From DATEOR01 sp036279015 (lineage in GTDB: Bacteria; Actinomycetota; Thermoleophilia; Gaiellales; Gaiellaceae): a stretch of 21,747 nucleotides of DNA. How positions within the stretch are numbered: the stretch's first letter is position 1; every line of letters begins with the position of its first letter. Below, one piece after another: positions 1 to 7,453 of the stretch. Location: positions 1 to 21,747 of the forward strand of contig DASUJY010000073.1 of NCBI GenBank assembly GCA_036279015.1. The letters are read 5' to 3'. The notes under the pieces were generated by a model. That model made no database searches. It worked only from the letters and a program-made list of their open reading frames with translations, and had not been told where the DNA came from. A program made the translations under genes and the position numbers.

Positions 1-1
1 G

Positions 2-829
2 CGCTGGATCCCACAGTACCCCGGGCTCGGCGAGTGGGCGCGCGTCGTCAACTACCGCAAGATCCAGCTCGACAAGCTGAAGAACGTCGAGTTCATCCCG
101 AACACGCGGCTCGATGCCGAAGGTGTCAAGAGCTACGGCGCGGAGATCGTGATCGTCGCGACGGGCGGCTACTGGGCGACCGACGGGCTCAACGGGTGCA
201 CGCATGACACCATCCCCGGCGCCGACGCCTCGCAGCCGTGGTGCCTCACCCCGGAGCAGATCATGGCCGAGGGCAAGGCCGTCCAGGGCGACAAGGTGCT
301 GATCGTCGACAACGACGGCTACTTCACGGGCGTCTCGCTCGCGGAGAAACTGGCCGAGGAGGGCAAGCAGGTCACGCTCATGACCCATCTCGGGCACATC
401 GCGCCCTACATGCACTTCACGCTCGAGGCGCCGAACATGCACCGGAAGCTGCACAAGCTCAAGGTCGAGATCGTCACGTACCAGATCCCCACCGAGATCG
501 CGCAGGGCAAGGTCACGTCGGCGCACGTCTACGACGAGGAGCACCTGACCGAGTGGGGAGTCGACTCGGTCGTGCTCGTCACGCAGCGGCGCTCGAACGA
601 GGCGCTCTACCGTGAGCTGAAGGACTCCGTCGGGATCGAGGCGCTCGAGGGCGAAGGGATCACGGGCTTCTACCGGATCGGCGACTGCGTCGCGCCGCGG
701 CTCGTGGCCGACTGCATCTTCGACGGCCACCGAATCGCCCGCGAGATCGACTCGGACAACCCGGAGGAGCCGCTGCCCTTCAAGCGCGAGCGCCACGTGA
801 TCGAACGCGAGGCGGTTTTGACCGCGTAA
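2..829 (+). CDS. Trimethylamine/dimethylamine dehydrogenase-family flavoprotein, C-terminal part (5' truncated by window)
   Basis: Only the last 275 or so codons are present; the frame is already open at base 2 and ends at TAA 827-829. The protein matches the FAD/ADP-binding C-terminal half of trimethylamine dehydrogenase: it carries the THD-x-IPGADAS segment, then LTPEQIM, a second Rossmann-like strand (LIVDNDGYFTG), the YMHFTLEAPNM segment and the terminal YRIGD...APRL.AD..F.GHR.AREI signature. Family members (TMADH, DMADH, and DgcA of dimethylglycine catabolism) are about 690-730 residues. They demethylate an N-methylated amine with FMN and a 4Fe-4S cluster in the missing N-terminal half and pass electrons to ETF. 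The EtfB, EtfA and Fe-S oxidoreductase genes directly downstream fit that role. The exact substrate (tri-/dimethylamine, dimethylglycine, other) cannot be decided without the N-terminal barrel. Confidence 0.9.
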   Translation, partial: RWIPQYPGLGEWARVVNYRKIQLDKLKNVEFIPNTRLDAEGVKSYGAEIVIVATGGYWATDGLNGCTHDTIPGADASQPWCLTPEQIMAEGKAVQGDKVLIVDNDGYFTGVSLAEKLAEEGKQVTLMTHLGHIAPYMHFTLEAPNMHRKLHKLKVEIVTYQIPTEIAQGKVTSAHVYDEEHLTEWGVDSVVLVTQRRSNEALYRELKDSVGIEALEGEGITGFYRIGDCVAPRLVADCIFDGHRIAREIDSDNPEEPLPFKRERHVIEREAVLTA

Positions 830-850
830 AACGCTGCGCGTTTTCCGCGG
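822..850 (+). terminator. Stable hairpin over the stop codon of the dehydrogenase gene (attenuator or mRNA-processing element)
   Basis: The arms CCGCG-T-AAAACGC (822-834) and GCGTTTT-C-CGCGG (838-850) pair through 12 bp with one T/C mismatch and a 3-nt TGC loop. The stop TAA lies inside the 5' arm. No T-run follows the hairpin, so a classic intrinsic terminator is not certain. It could be a partial terminator or a 3'-end stabiliser that separates dehydrogenase and ETF expression levels. Confidence 0.45.
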
Positions 851-901
851 AGTGGCGTCAGGGCAAGCGAATCCAGGTTCAGGGAAGGAATACTCCACCC
901 C

Positions 902-1654
902 GTGAAAGTGCTCGTGTGCGTGAAGCAGGTGGCGGTGCTCGGCGACGAGGTCGAGTTCACCGACGACGAGCGGGACGTCGATCCCGACTACCTCGACTAC
1001 GCGCTCAACGAGTGGGACTCGTACGCGACCGAGGAGGCGCTTCGTCTCGTGGACGCCGCCGGCGAGGGCGAGGTCGTCGTCGTGTCGGTCGGGGACGAGG
1101 ACGCCGAGGACGCGATTCGGCGCTGTCTCGCCATGGGGGCGGAGCGCGGGATCCGCGTCGAGGCCGAGGGGCCGCTCGATCCGATCCAGGTCGCACGGGC
1201 GCTCGCCGAGGTGGTGCAGGCCGAGAGCCCGGACCTCGTCTTCACGGGGGTGCAGTCGAGCGACTCCGTACAGGCGGCGACGGGCAGCGCGCTGGCCGGT
1301 CTGCTCGACCTGCCGTCGGTCGCCGTCGTGACGAAGGTGGAGCTCGGGGAGGGCAAGGCGACCGTGCACCGTGAGCTCGAAGGGGGGCTCGTAGACGTCG
1401 TCGAGGTCGACACGCCCTGCCTCCTGACGATCCAGACCGGGATCAACGAGCCGCGCTACGCGACGCTCCGCGCGATCAAGCAGGCGGAGGAGAAGGAGAT
1501 CGAGGCGCGGTCGCCGGGCGAGACGGGCGAGCCGGGCTACCGCGTGCGGAAGATGTTCGTGCCGCCGAAGGGCGAGGGCGCCGAGATGCTGGACGGCAAC
1601 CCGTCCGAGGTGGCGCAGCGCATCAAGGAGATCGTCCAGGAGCGGCTCGCGTGA
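902..1654 (+). CDS. etfB: Electron transfer flavoprotein beta subunit
   Basis: The 250-residue product has the EtfB length and layout: the start MKVLVCVKQV, then a DPDYLDYALNEWD segment, an EDAIRRCLAMGA motif, FTGVQSSD near the middle and a C-terminal AIKQA region typical of EtfB. EtfB binds the AMP/FAD-interface side of the ETF heterodimer and carries electrons from flavin dehydrogenases in the cytoplasm. The start is GTG at 902, with AGGGAAGGA (881-889) upstream as a somewhat distant ribosome site. It lies 72 nt after the amine dehydrogenase and before etfA, the common dehydrogenase-etfBA order, so this ETF is probably dedicated to that enzyme rather than a general housekeeping copy. That last point is inference. 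Confidence 0.95.
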   Translation: MKVLVCVKQVAVLGDEVEFTDDERDVDPDYLDYALNEWDSYATEEALRLVDAAGEGEVVVVSVGDEDAEDAIRRCLAMGAERGIRVEAEGPLDPIQVARALAEVVQAESPDLVFTGVQSSDSVQAATGSALAGLLDLPSVAVVTKVELGEGKATVHRELEGGLVDVVEVDTPCLLTIQTGINEPRYATLRAIKQAEEKEIEARSPGETGEPGYRVRKMFVPPKGEGAEMLDGNPSEVAQRIKEIVQERLA

Positions 1655-1751
1655 CCGGGGCCACCCCGCGCCTCCACCCGCGTCGAGCGTATCGCCGCAG
1701 AACGCACGCGTGGCGCGCGGACCGTGCCGACACCGAGCGGAAGCGAGCCTC

Positions 1752-2690
1752 ATGAGCGTCCTCGTCCTCGCCGAGCATCTGCGCGGCAAGATGCGCCCGA
1801 TCACGCTCGAGCTCGTCTCGGCTGCGAAGGAGCTCGAAGGCGCGACCGTTCTCGCCGTGATCGCGAAGGACCCGGCCTCGCTCGCCGACCAGATCGACGT
1901 CGAGGGGATCGACGAGATCGTCAACGTGCACGTCGAGCAGGACGAGTTCGAGAACGACGTCTACCGCGAGGCGCTCGAGCAGCTGATCGCCGACCGGAGC
2001 CCCGAGGTCGTGCTCGTCGGCTTCACGATCAACTCGATGGGCTTCGCGCCCGCGGTCGCCGCCAAGCTCGGGCTCGGGTTCGCGTCCGACGTCTTCGCCC
2101 TGCGCCGCGACGGCGGCGACCTCGTCGCCGAGCGCTCCTTCTACGGCGCGAAGGTGAACGCCGAGGTCGACTTCCCCGGCCACGAGTCGGTGCTGCTCAT
2201 GATCCGGCCGACGTCCTGGCCGCCCGCCGAGGGGGCCGGCGGCGCCGTCGAGGCCGAGCTCGACGCCACGATCTCGGGCTCGCGGGCGCGCCACCTCGAT
2301 TTCCAGGACGTCGCAACCGGCGACGTCGACATCACGACCGCCGACTTCCTCCTCTCGGTCGGGCGCGGGATCGGCGAGAAGGAGAACCTCGAGCAGTTCG
2401 AGGAGCTCGCCGAGACGCTGGGCGCGACGCTCTCGGTCTCACGCCCGCTCGTCGACCAGGGCTGGATGCCGAACTCGCGCCAAGTCGGACAGTCGGGAAA
2501 GACTGTGAAGCCGAAGGTCTACCTCGCGCTCGGGATCTCGGGAGCGGTTCAGCACCTCGCGGGGATGAAGACGAGCGGGACGATCATCGCCGTCAACTCG
2601 GATCCGGAGGCCGCCATCTTCAACGTCGCCCACTACGGCGCGGTCGCCGACCTCTTCGAAGTCGCGGAAGAGCTCGAGAAGCTCTACTAG
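1752..2690 (+). CDS. etfA: Electron transfer flavoprotein alpha subunit
   Basis: The 312-residue protein starts MSVLVLAEH and ends with the EtfA FAD-binding signature: SRPLVDQGWMPNSRQVGQSGKTV, then YLALGISGAVQHLAGM, then a INSDPEAAIF-type motif (here VNSDPEAAIF). EtfA holds the redox FAD and docks on both the donor dehydrogenase and the quinone oxidoreductase. I chose ATG 1752 because the extra in-frame residues back to 1710 (MARGPCRHRAEASL) are not ETF-like. The ribosome site is weak. The 97-nt gap after etfB is long for an etfBA pair and shows no obvious structure. The next gene starts 32 nt downstream, so co-transcription is likely. Confidence 0.95.
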   Translation: MSVLVLAEHLRGKMRPITLELVSAAKELEGATVLAVIAKDPASLADQIDVEGIDEIVNVHVEQDEFENDVYREALEQLIADRSPEVVLVGFTINSMGFAPAVAAKLGLGFASDVFALRRDGGDLVAERSFYGAKVNAEVDFPGHESVLLMIRPTSWPPAEGAGGAVEAELDATISGSRARHLDFQDVATGDVDITTADFLLSVGRGIGEKENLEQFEELAETLGATLSVSRPLVDQGWMPNSRQVGQSGKTVKPKVYLALGISGAVQHLAGMKTSGTIIAVNSDPEAAIFNVAHYGAVADLFEVAEELEKLY

Positions 2691-2722
2691 GTCGTGCACC
2701 GCCGCGCGCCGGGGATGCTGGA

Positions 2723-4837
2723 ATGCAAGACCTGACCCCGGGTTTGCTGGCCGAGACCGCGACGCGCGACACGTTCGCCGGCCTCGAGACCTGGGAGATC
2801 GTCCTCTGGTACGTCCTCATCGTCATCTCGGTGGCGATCTTCCTCTTCGGGGTCGCCCGCCTCTTGCTCAAGTACCGGGGCGGCCGCGGGCACGTCCGCC
2901 TCGGGAACTACCGCGAGCGGGCGACCAACGTCGCCCGGGTCGTCTTCACCCACGCGTGGATCCGCCGCCGCGACCCCCTCGCGGGCATCGGGCACCTGCT
3001 TGTCTTCTACGGCTTCATGGTGCTGTTCGCGGGGACGGTCATCCTCGCCTTCCAGGACGACTTCGCCAACCCCGTGCTCAGCTTCGACTTCTGGCACGGC
3101 TGGTTCTACAAGATCTACTCGCTCTTTCTCGACGTCTTCGGCGCGGCACTCGTCGCCGGACTCGCCTACTTCGCGTTCAAGCGGGGCATCCTGCGGCCGT
3201 TCCGCCTCCAGTATTGGCGGCCAGCGGAACCGGCCGAGTCTCTGCGCAAGCAGCCGCGCCGCTACGAGATCGGCGACTGGGTCTTCCTCGGGAGCCTCTT
3301 CTACCTCGCCCTCAGCGGCTTCCTGCTCGAGGCCTTCCGGATCGCGGCGGACAACCCGAGCTTCGAGGTCTGGTCCCCGGTCGGATGGCTGGTGGGCCAC
3401 GGCTTCCGGGCGATCGGCTTCGAGGGCGATACAGCGGCGGCTGCACGGATCGTCGACTGGTGGGCGCACGGGGTCTTCGCGCTCTTCTGGGTCTCCTCGA
3501 TCCCCTTCACGAAGGCGGTGCACATGCTCGCCGGCCCGGCCGGGGTCGGCGTCAAGGACGACCGCGCCGGCAACCGCCTCGCGCCGCTGCCGGAAGGAGC
3601 GAAGGCCGCGGACGTCGGCTACGCCTTCATCGACTCGCTCCTCCCGAAGCACCTGCTCGACCTCGACGCCTGCACGAAGTGCGGCAAGTGCCACGCCGCC
3701 TGCCCGGCGACGGCGACCGGCTATCCCCTCTCGCCGCGCGACCTCGTGCTCGACCTGCGCGAGGTGGCGGAAGGCTCGATGGGCAACCGCGCCGCCCTCG
3801 GGATCGCGCCCGAGTTCCCCGAGCACGCCGAGATCCTCGGCACGATCAAGCCCGAGACCCTCTGGTCGTGCATGCAGTGCATGGCGTGCGTCGAGATCTG
3901 CCCGGTCGGCATCGAGCACGTGCCGATCATCAACCAGATGCGCCGCGCGCTCGTCGAGCGCGGGGAGATGGACGGGCAGCTCCAGCAGACCCTGGAGACG
4001 ATCTACACCTCCGGCAACTCCTTCGGCGAGGCCAAGCGAAAGCGGGGTCGCTGGACGCGCGACCTCGACTTCGACGTCAAGGACGCGCGCAAGCAGCCGG
4101 CCGACCTCCTCTGGTTCGTCGGCGACTACGCCTCCTTCGACCCGCGCAACCAGAAGATCAGCCAGGCGCTCGCCCGGATCCTGCGCGGGGCCGGCGTCGA
4201 CTTCGGGATCCTCTACGACGGGGAGCGCACCGCCGGCAACGACGTCCGCCGCGTCGGTGAGGAGGGGCTTTACGCCGACCTCGCCGAGGAGAACGTCGCC
4301 GCCATCTCGGCGTGCCGCTTCGACCGGATCCTCACGTCCGACCCGCACAGCTTCAACACGCTCCGGAACGAGTACCCGCAGTTCGGCGGGAGCTGGGACG
4401 TCCTGCATCACTCGCAGCTCCTCCTCGAGCTGATCGAGTCAGGGCGCCTGAAGCCGAGGAAGGGGCTCGGCTACCGGGTCACCTACCACGATCCGTGCAC
4501 GCTCGGGCGCTACAACGGCGTCTACGACCCGCCGCGGCAGGTGCTGGCCGCGCTCGGCGTGGAGCTCGTCGAGATGCCCCGGAACCGCGACAACTCGCTC
4601 TGCTGCGGCGCCGGCGGCGGGCGCATCTGGATGAAGGAGCTCAAGGGCGAGGACTCGCCGCGCCCGAGCGAGCTCAGGATCGACGAGGCCGTCGCGCTCG
4701 GCGGGATCGACTACTTCGTCGTCGCCTGTCCGAAGGACGTGACCATGTACGAGGACGCGATCAAGACCTCCGGCCACCAGGGCGAGATCGAGCTGCGCGA
4801 GCTCTCGGAGCTCGTCTACGAAGCGCTCGCCGTGTGA
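2723..4837 (+). CDS. Membrane Fe-S oxidoreductase, EtfAB:menaquinone oxidoreductase (EMO/DgcB-like)
   Basis: This 704-residue protein has three visible parts. Residues about 25-290 hold several hydrophobic helices with the look of a heme-b/NarI-type quinone-reactive membrane domain. Residues 317-327 (CTKCGKCHAAC) and 383-393 (CMQCMACVEIC) are two 4Fe-4S motifs of the CxxCxxCxxxC(P) kind. The C-terminal half is HdrD-like, with one degenerate cysteine-rich domain (DPHSFNTLRNEYP region) and one intact CCG domain (HDPCTLGRYNG, then LCCGAGGG). Proteins of this architecture replace ETF-QO and pass electrons from reduced ETF to menaquinone; DgcB is the dimethylglycine counterpart. Position directly after etfBA supports this. 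The start ATG 2723 follows a GGGG at 2711-2714; upstream in-frame sequence is non-homologous arginine-rich shadow. Confidence 0.9.
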   Translation: MQDLTPGLLAETATRDTFAGLETWEIVLWYVLIVISVAIFLFGVARLLLKYRGGRGHVRLGNYRERATNVARVVFTHAWIRRRDPLAGIGHLLVFYGFMVLFAGTVILAFQDDFANPVLSFDFWHGWFYKIYSLFLDVFGAALVAGLAYFAFKRGILRPFRLQYWRPAEPAESLRKQPRRYEIGDWVFLGSLFYLALSGFLLEAFRIAADNPSFEVWSPVGWLVGHGFRAIGFEGDTAAAARIVDWWAHGVFALFWVSSIPFTKAVHMLAGPAGVGVKDDRAGNRLAPLPEGAKAADVGYAFIDSLLPKHLLDLDACTKCGKCHAACPATATGYPLSPRDLVLDLREVAEGSMGNRAALGIAPEFPEHAEILGTIKPETLWSCMQCMACVEICPVGIEHVPIINQMRRALVERGEMDGQLQQTLETIYTSGNSFGEAKRKRGRWTRDLDFDVKDARKQPADLLWFVGDYASFDPRNQKISQALARILRGAGVDFGILYDGERTAGNDVRRVGEEGLYADLAEENVAAISACRFDRILTSDPHSFNTLRNEYPQFGGSWDVLHHSQLLLELIESGRLKPRKGLGYRVTYHDPCTLGRYNGVYDPPRQVLAALGVELVEMPRNRDNSLCCGAGGGRIWMKELKGEDSPRPSELRIDEAVALGGIDYFVVACPKDVTMYEDAIKTSGHQGEIELRELSELVYEALAV

Positions 4838-5190
4838 TGGCGCACATCGCGCTCGCCGTCCGCGACCAGGCGCGCTCCCGGGACTTCTACGAGACGTACT
4901 TCGGCTTCGATCCCACCTCGGCGCGCGTCGCGGACGACGGCGTCCTCCTCATCGCCGGGCCCCACGACGTCCTCCTCGCGCTCGGCGAGACCGACGAGGA
5001 GATCCGGCTGCCTGGCTTCCTGCACTTCGGCTTCCGCGGCGCGCGCGACCCCGACGAAGTACGTGCCTTCCGCGAGCGCCTCGCCGCCGACGGCATCGAG
5101 ATCGTTGAGTTCTGGGACGAGCCCGACTACGTGAGCGTCAAGTGCCGCGATCCGGACGGCTACGTGATCGAGCTCGCCTGGGAGCCCTGA
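4837..5190 (+). CDS. VOC-superfamily (glyoxalase/dioxygenase fold) protein
   Basis: The 117-residue product has the single-domain glyoxalase layout: it opens with MAHIALAVRD, followed by a SRDFYETYFGF helix (residues about 13-23), FLHFGFRG mid-protein, and ends with the typical SVKCRDPDGYVIELAWEP strand and its metal-ligand-type Glu. VOC members include glyoxalases, dioxygenases and antibiotic-binding proteins; the substrate is not evident. Its ATG shares one base with the TGA of the Fe-S oxidoreductase (TGATG), so it is translationally coupled to the ETF electron-transfer operon. A role there could be handling a reactive aldehyde by-product such as formaldehyde adducts, but that is a guess. 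Confidence 0.85.
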   Translation: MAHIALAVRDQARSRDFYETYFGFDPTSARVADDGVLLIAGPHDVLLALGETDEEIRLPGFLHFGFRGARDPDEVRAFRERLAADGIEIVEFWDEPDYVSVKCRDPDGYVIELAWEP

Positions 5191-5231
5191 CCGCGACTTC
5201 CCCCACCGCGGGCCTTGCAATTTCTCCCGCA

Positions 5232-5249
5232 CCGTCTTTCATGAGACGG
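5232..5249. repeat. Short inverted repeat upstream of the small secreted protein
   Basis: CCGTCT (5232-5237) and AGACGG (5244-5249) form a perfect 6-bp inverted repeat around a 6-nt TTCATG centre, 30 nt before the start codon. It may be an operator or a 5'-UTR hairpin. A TTGCAA at 5215-5220 could be a -35 element, but I see no good -10. Confidence 0.3.
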
Positions 5250-5278
5250 AACGGACCACGATGTTAAGGGGGAATCGC

Positions 5279-5527
5279 ATGAAGAAGCTGATCGTGACGG
5301 TCGTCGCGGCTGCGAGCCTCGTGTTCGCAGGCGTGGCGCTCGCCGACCAGGGTGGCGAGCCGTCGTGCAACGGAGCCGCCCACGGGGCATTCGCCAATGT
5401 GAACGGCAACTTCGGCTTCCTGGGCGCGCTCGGTGGCACGCCCGGCTACCACGGTGGCGCCGTCGGGCAGGACCCGGGCGCGACCGGCTCGAACAACTCG
5501 ACCGCCGCGGCGGCCTGCAACGCTTGA
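5279..5527 (+). CDS. Small secreted glycine/asparagine-rich protein of unknown function
   Basis: An 82-residue protein with an obvious Sec signal peptide: MKK, then a hydrophobic core to about residue 20 and an ALA cleavage site before DQGGEPS. The mature part is about 60 residues, rich in Gly, Asn and Ala, with only two cysteines (SCNG near its start and ACNA at the very C-terminus) that could form a disulfide closing the chain. I chose ATG 5279 over ATG 5261 because AAGGGGGA at 5266-5273 is an ideal ribosome site 5 nt before it. It stands alone between a VOC gene and a convergent gene, with its own upstream region and a strong hairpin after it. I do not recognise a characterised family. Confidence 0.75.
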   Translation: MKKLIVTVVAAASLVFAGVALADQGGEPSCNGAAHGAFANVNGNFGFLGALGGTPGYHGGAVGQDPGATGSNNSTAAAACNA

Positions 5528-5537
5528 GCCCGCGGCA

Positions 5538-5567
5538 CCGGGGGCCGGGAGCGATCCCGGCCCCCGG
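5538..5567. terminator. Bidirectional hairpin terminator between convergent genes
   Basis: A perfect 13-bp GC stem (5538-5550 with 5555-5567) closes on a GCGA loop, which is a GNRA tetraloop. It sits between the stop codons of the plus-strand secreted-protein gene (5527) and the minus-strand DUF1989 gene (5578), where a shared terminator is expected. There is no strong T-run on either side, as is common in high-GC actinobacteria. Confidence 0.7.
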
Positions 5568-5577
5568 GCCTTCCAGA

Positions 5578-6219
5578 TCACGCAGCCGCGAAGACCCGCA
5601 CCATGATGTCGGTGGGGTTGCCGCCGTTCGTCGGCGTGACGTCGTCCGGGCAGGCCGACGAGGCGACGACGAGGTCTGTTAGCGCCCGCATGAGCACGTA
5701 GTCGCCGGCCTGCGAGAGGGCCGGCTCGACCTCGATGATGCGCCCGTCCGGCCCGATCTTCGTGTTGTAGAAGAAGTTGACCGGCTCCCAGAAGCGCCGC
5801 GGCGCGTAGCCGAACGGGGCGAGCTCGCGGTTGAAGTTGTCGGTGCAGTTCGGGTGGTCGCGAAGCCCGAAGGCCTCGTAGGTCTCGCGGTTGCACGCGA
5901 TCCCGAAGGTGTCGTGGCGCCCGACCGTGTCCTCGACGAGCTCGAGGAGCGCGTTCCCCTCGCCGTCGTAGAAGCACTGGCCGGGGAGGGGGAAGAGGCC
6001 GTCGACGAGTGCCCGTGTCACGGTCGTCGAGAGCCCGACTCCCGGGCGGGCGCGGTGGAAGGCGAGGAAGTCCGAGACCTGGCAGCCCTGGAGGTCCTCG
6101 ATCTGGACGTGCTCGCCGGCGGCGAGCTCGTAGGCCTTCGCGTCAGCAGGCCCCACGCGGGCCTCCTCGCGGGGCTCGCCGAGAGCGGCGAGAACGGGTC
6201 GCTTGGACTCGACGGCCAT
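5578..6219 (-). CDS. DUF1989 / urea-carboxylase-associated family protein
   Basis: The 213-residue protein matches DUF1989: a central AFHR.RPG.GLSTTVTRAL region, the GRHDTFGIACNRETYEAFG segment, the DNFNREL and F.NT.I.PDGR segments and the C-terminal ACPDDVTPTNGGNPTDIMVRV motif. Family members sit beside urea carboxylase, and a paired set (CgdA/CgdB) has been described as carboxyguanidine deiminase subunits. Here there is a single copy and no urea carboxylase, so that reaction should not be transferred directly. It is transcribed divergently from a GcvT-like gene with 46 nt between start codons, suggesting shared control and a linked role in amine or one-carbon metabolism. An AGGAA (minus strand, around 6228-6224) precedes the ATG. 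Confidence 0.85.
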   Translation of the reverse strand: MAVESKRPVLAALGEPREEARVGPADAKAYELAAGEHVQIEDLQGCQVSDFLAFHRARPGVGLSTTVTRALVDGLFPLPGQCFYDGEGNALLELVEDTVGRHDTFGIACNRETYEAFGLRDHPNCTDNFNRELAPFGYAPRRFWEPVNFFYNTKIGPDGRIIEVEPALSQAGDYVLMRALTDLVVASSACPDDVTPTNGGNPTDIMVRVFAAA

Positions 6220-6265
6220 CGGTTTCCTAGGCTACACCCGTCGTCCCCCGAGCGAAGGAGCCGCA

Positions 6266-7372
6266 GTGAGCAAGGAGACCGCGTTCTACCCCCGCCTGAA
6301 GGCGCTGACGGACGAGTGGATGGACCTCTTCGGCTACTGGGCGCCGACGGTCGTGACCGACACGCAGGAGGAGTACCGCTCGGTGCGCGAGACCGCCGGC
6401 CTCATGGACTTCACCATGCTCAGGAAGGTCGACATCGAAGGCGAGGGCGCGCAGGAGTTCGTGAACACGATCGTCACGCGCGATGTCTCCAAGCTGACGC
6501 CCGGCCGGATCGCCTACGGCGCGCTCACGGGCGAGGACGGGAAGATGGTGGACGACTGCACGTCGATGATGCGCGCCCCCGACCGCATTCGCTTCTGCGG
6601 CGCCAACGACCGGGACCACGAGATCTTCAGCGAGAAGGCGCCCGCCGGGATCACGGTGCGCGAGTTCACGGACGCGATGCCGCACGTCTGCGTCCAGGGC
6701 CCGAAGAGCCGGGAGATCCTGCGGGCGGTCGCGAGCCAGGATCTCTCCAACGAGTCCTTCCCGTACTACACCTTCCGGGAGGACGTCGAGATCGCCGGCA
6801 TCCCGGTCTTCATGACCCGGCTCGGCTACACGGCCGAGCTCGGCTACGAGCTCTGGGTCGACGCGGATCGCGCCCTCGAGCTCTGGGACGCTGTCGTCGC
6901 CGCCGGCGAGCCGCACGGCATGAAGGTGATCGGCATGGTCGCGCTCGACCTCTTCCGCATCGAGGGCGGCTTCATCATCGGCGGGATCGAGTACGACCCG
7001 GCCGTCTCGCCGTACGAGTGCGGGCTCGGCTGGTCGGTCGAGCTCGACAAGGGCGACTTCCAGGGGCGCGAGGCGCTCGCCCGCGACAAGGAGGCGACGC
7101 ACCTCCGCCTCACGAGCGTCGTCCTCGAGCGCGGCGGCGACGAGGCCTCGGGCGGCGAGATCTTCGTCGACGGCGAGGAGGTCGGGCTCGTCACCCAGGC
7201 GGTCGAGTCGCCGTACCTCGACGGGAAGACGCTCGGGCTCGCGAAGATCCGCAAGGAGCTCCGCAACCCGGGCCAGGCGATCGACGTCCAGATCGGCGAG
7301 GACCGGGTCGCGGGCGAGGTCGTCGAGCACCCCGTCTACGACAAGGAGCGCAGGCGGGCGAAGGAGAGCTAG
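6266..7372 (+). CDS. GcvT-like aminomethyltransferase (folate-dependent amine demethylase family)
   Basis: The 368-residue protein has GcvT-family features: the early LMDFTMLRKVDIEG strand (T-domain start), ARI-like GRIAYGALTGEDGKMVDDCT, VCVQGPKSREIL, the FMTRLGYTAELGYELWV signature and the VALDLFRIEGGFIIGG region, then a C-terminal barrel (LGLAKIRKELRNPG). GcvT relatives move a one-carbon unit from an aminomethyl group or an N-methyl compound to tetrahydrofolate; the length equals stand-alone GcvT, but no gcvH or gcvP is nearby. Together with the upstream amine dehydrogenase it may take the C1 unit from demethylation, or act on another methylated amine. GTG 6266 is chosen because GAAGGAG at 6254-6260 precedes it; the longer in-frame start at 6203 would overlap the divergent gene. 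Confidence 0.85.
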   Translation: MSKETAFYPRLKALTDEWMDLFGYWAPTVVTDTQEEYRSVRETAGLMDFTMLRKVDIEGEGAQEFVNTIVTRDVSKLTPGRIAYGALTGEDGKMVDDCTSMMRAPDRIRFCGANDRDHEIFSEKAPAGITVREFTDAMPHVCVQGPKSREILRAVASQDLSNESFPYYTFREDVEIAGIPVFMTRLGYTAELGYELWVDADRALELWDAVVAAGEPHGMKVIGMVALDLFRIEGGFIIGGIEYDPAVSPYECGLGWSVELDKGDFQGREALARDKEATHLRLTSVVLERGGDEASGGEIFVDGEEVGLVTQAVESPYLDGKTLGLAKIRKELRNPGQAIDVQIGEDRVAGEVVEHPVYDKERRRAKES

Positions 7373-7386
7373 GCTTCCCGGGCACC

Positions 7387-7437
7387 ACGGCGATGGGGCT
7401 CGCCTGAACTGCCGCCAACGGCTGATGGCTCCTGCGG
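7387..7437 (+). promoter_or_regulatory. Fluoride riboswitch (crcB motif)
   Basis: The core matches the crcB motif closely. P1 is GGCG 7389-7392 with CGCC 7401-7404, enclosing ATGGGGCT. This is followed by the conserved TGAACTGCC segment, a second stem GCCG 7411-7414 with CGGC 7419-7422, then the conserved GCTGATGGCTCCTGC 3' part. The pseudoknot can form between GGGGCT (7395-7400) and GGCTCC (7427-7432) with two wobble pairs. Fluoride binding is known to stabilise this fold and raise expression of exporters. It lies just upstream of crcB, as expected. Confidence 0.93.
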
Positions 7438-7449
7438 ACGAGAGGAGTC
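7427..7449 (+). promoter_or_regulatory. Anti-ribosome-site hairpin alternative to the fluoride pseudoknot
   Basis: GGCTCCT (7427-7433) can pair with AGGAGTC (7443-7449) through 7 bp (one G-T wobble), burying the crcB ribosome site AGGAG at 7443-7447. The same GGCTCC forms the fluoride-bound pseudoknot, so the two folds exclude each other. This predicts translational control: fluoride frees the ribosome site. Confidence 0.65.
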
Positions 7450-7453
7450 GCGC

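Noticed and set aside
1710..1751. Upstream start for etfA
   Set aside because: The added 14 residues are not ETF-like; ATG 1752 gives the usual MSVLVLAEH start.
2687..4411. Long open minus-strand frame (574 codons) opposite the Fe-S oxidoreductase gene
   Set aside because: It is Arg/Glu/Val-rich low-complexity antisense of a well-supported gene; long shadow frames are expected at this GC content.
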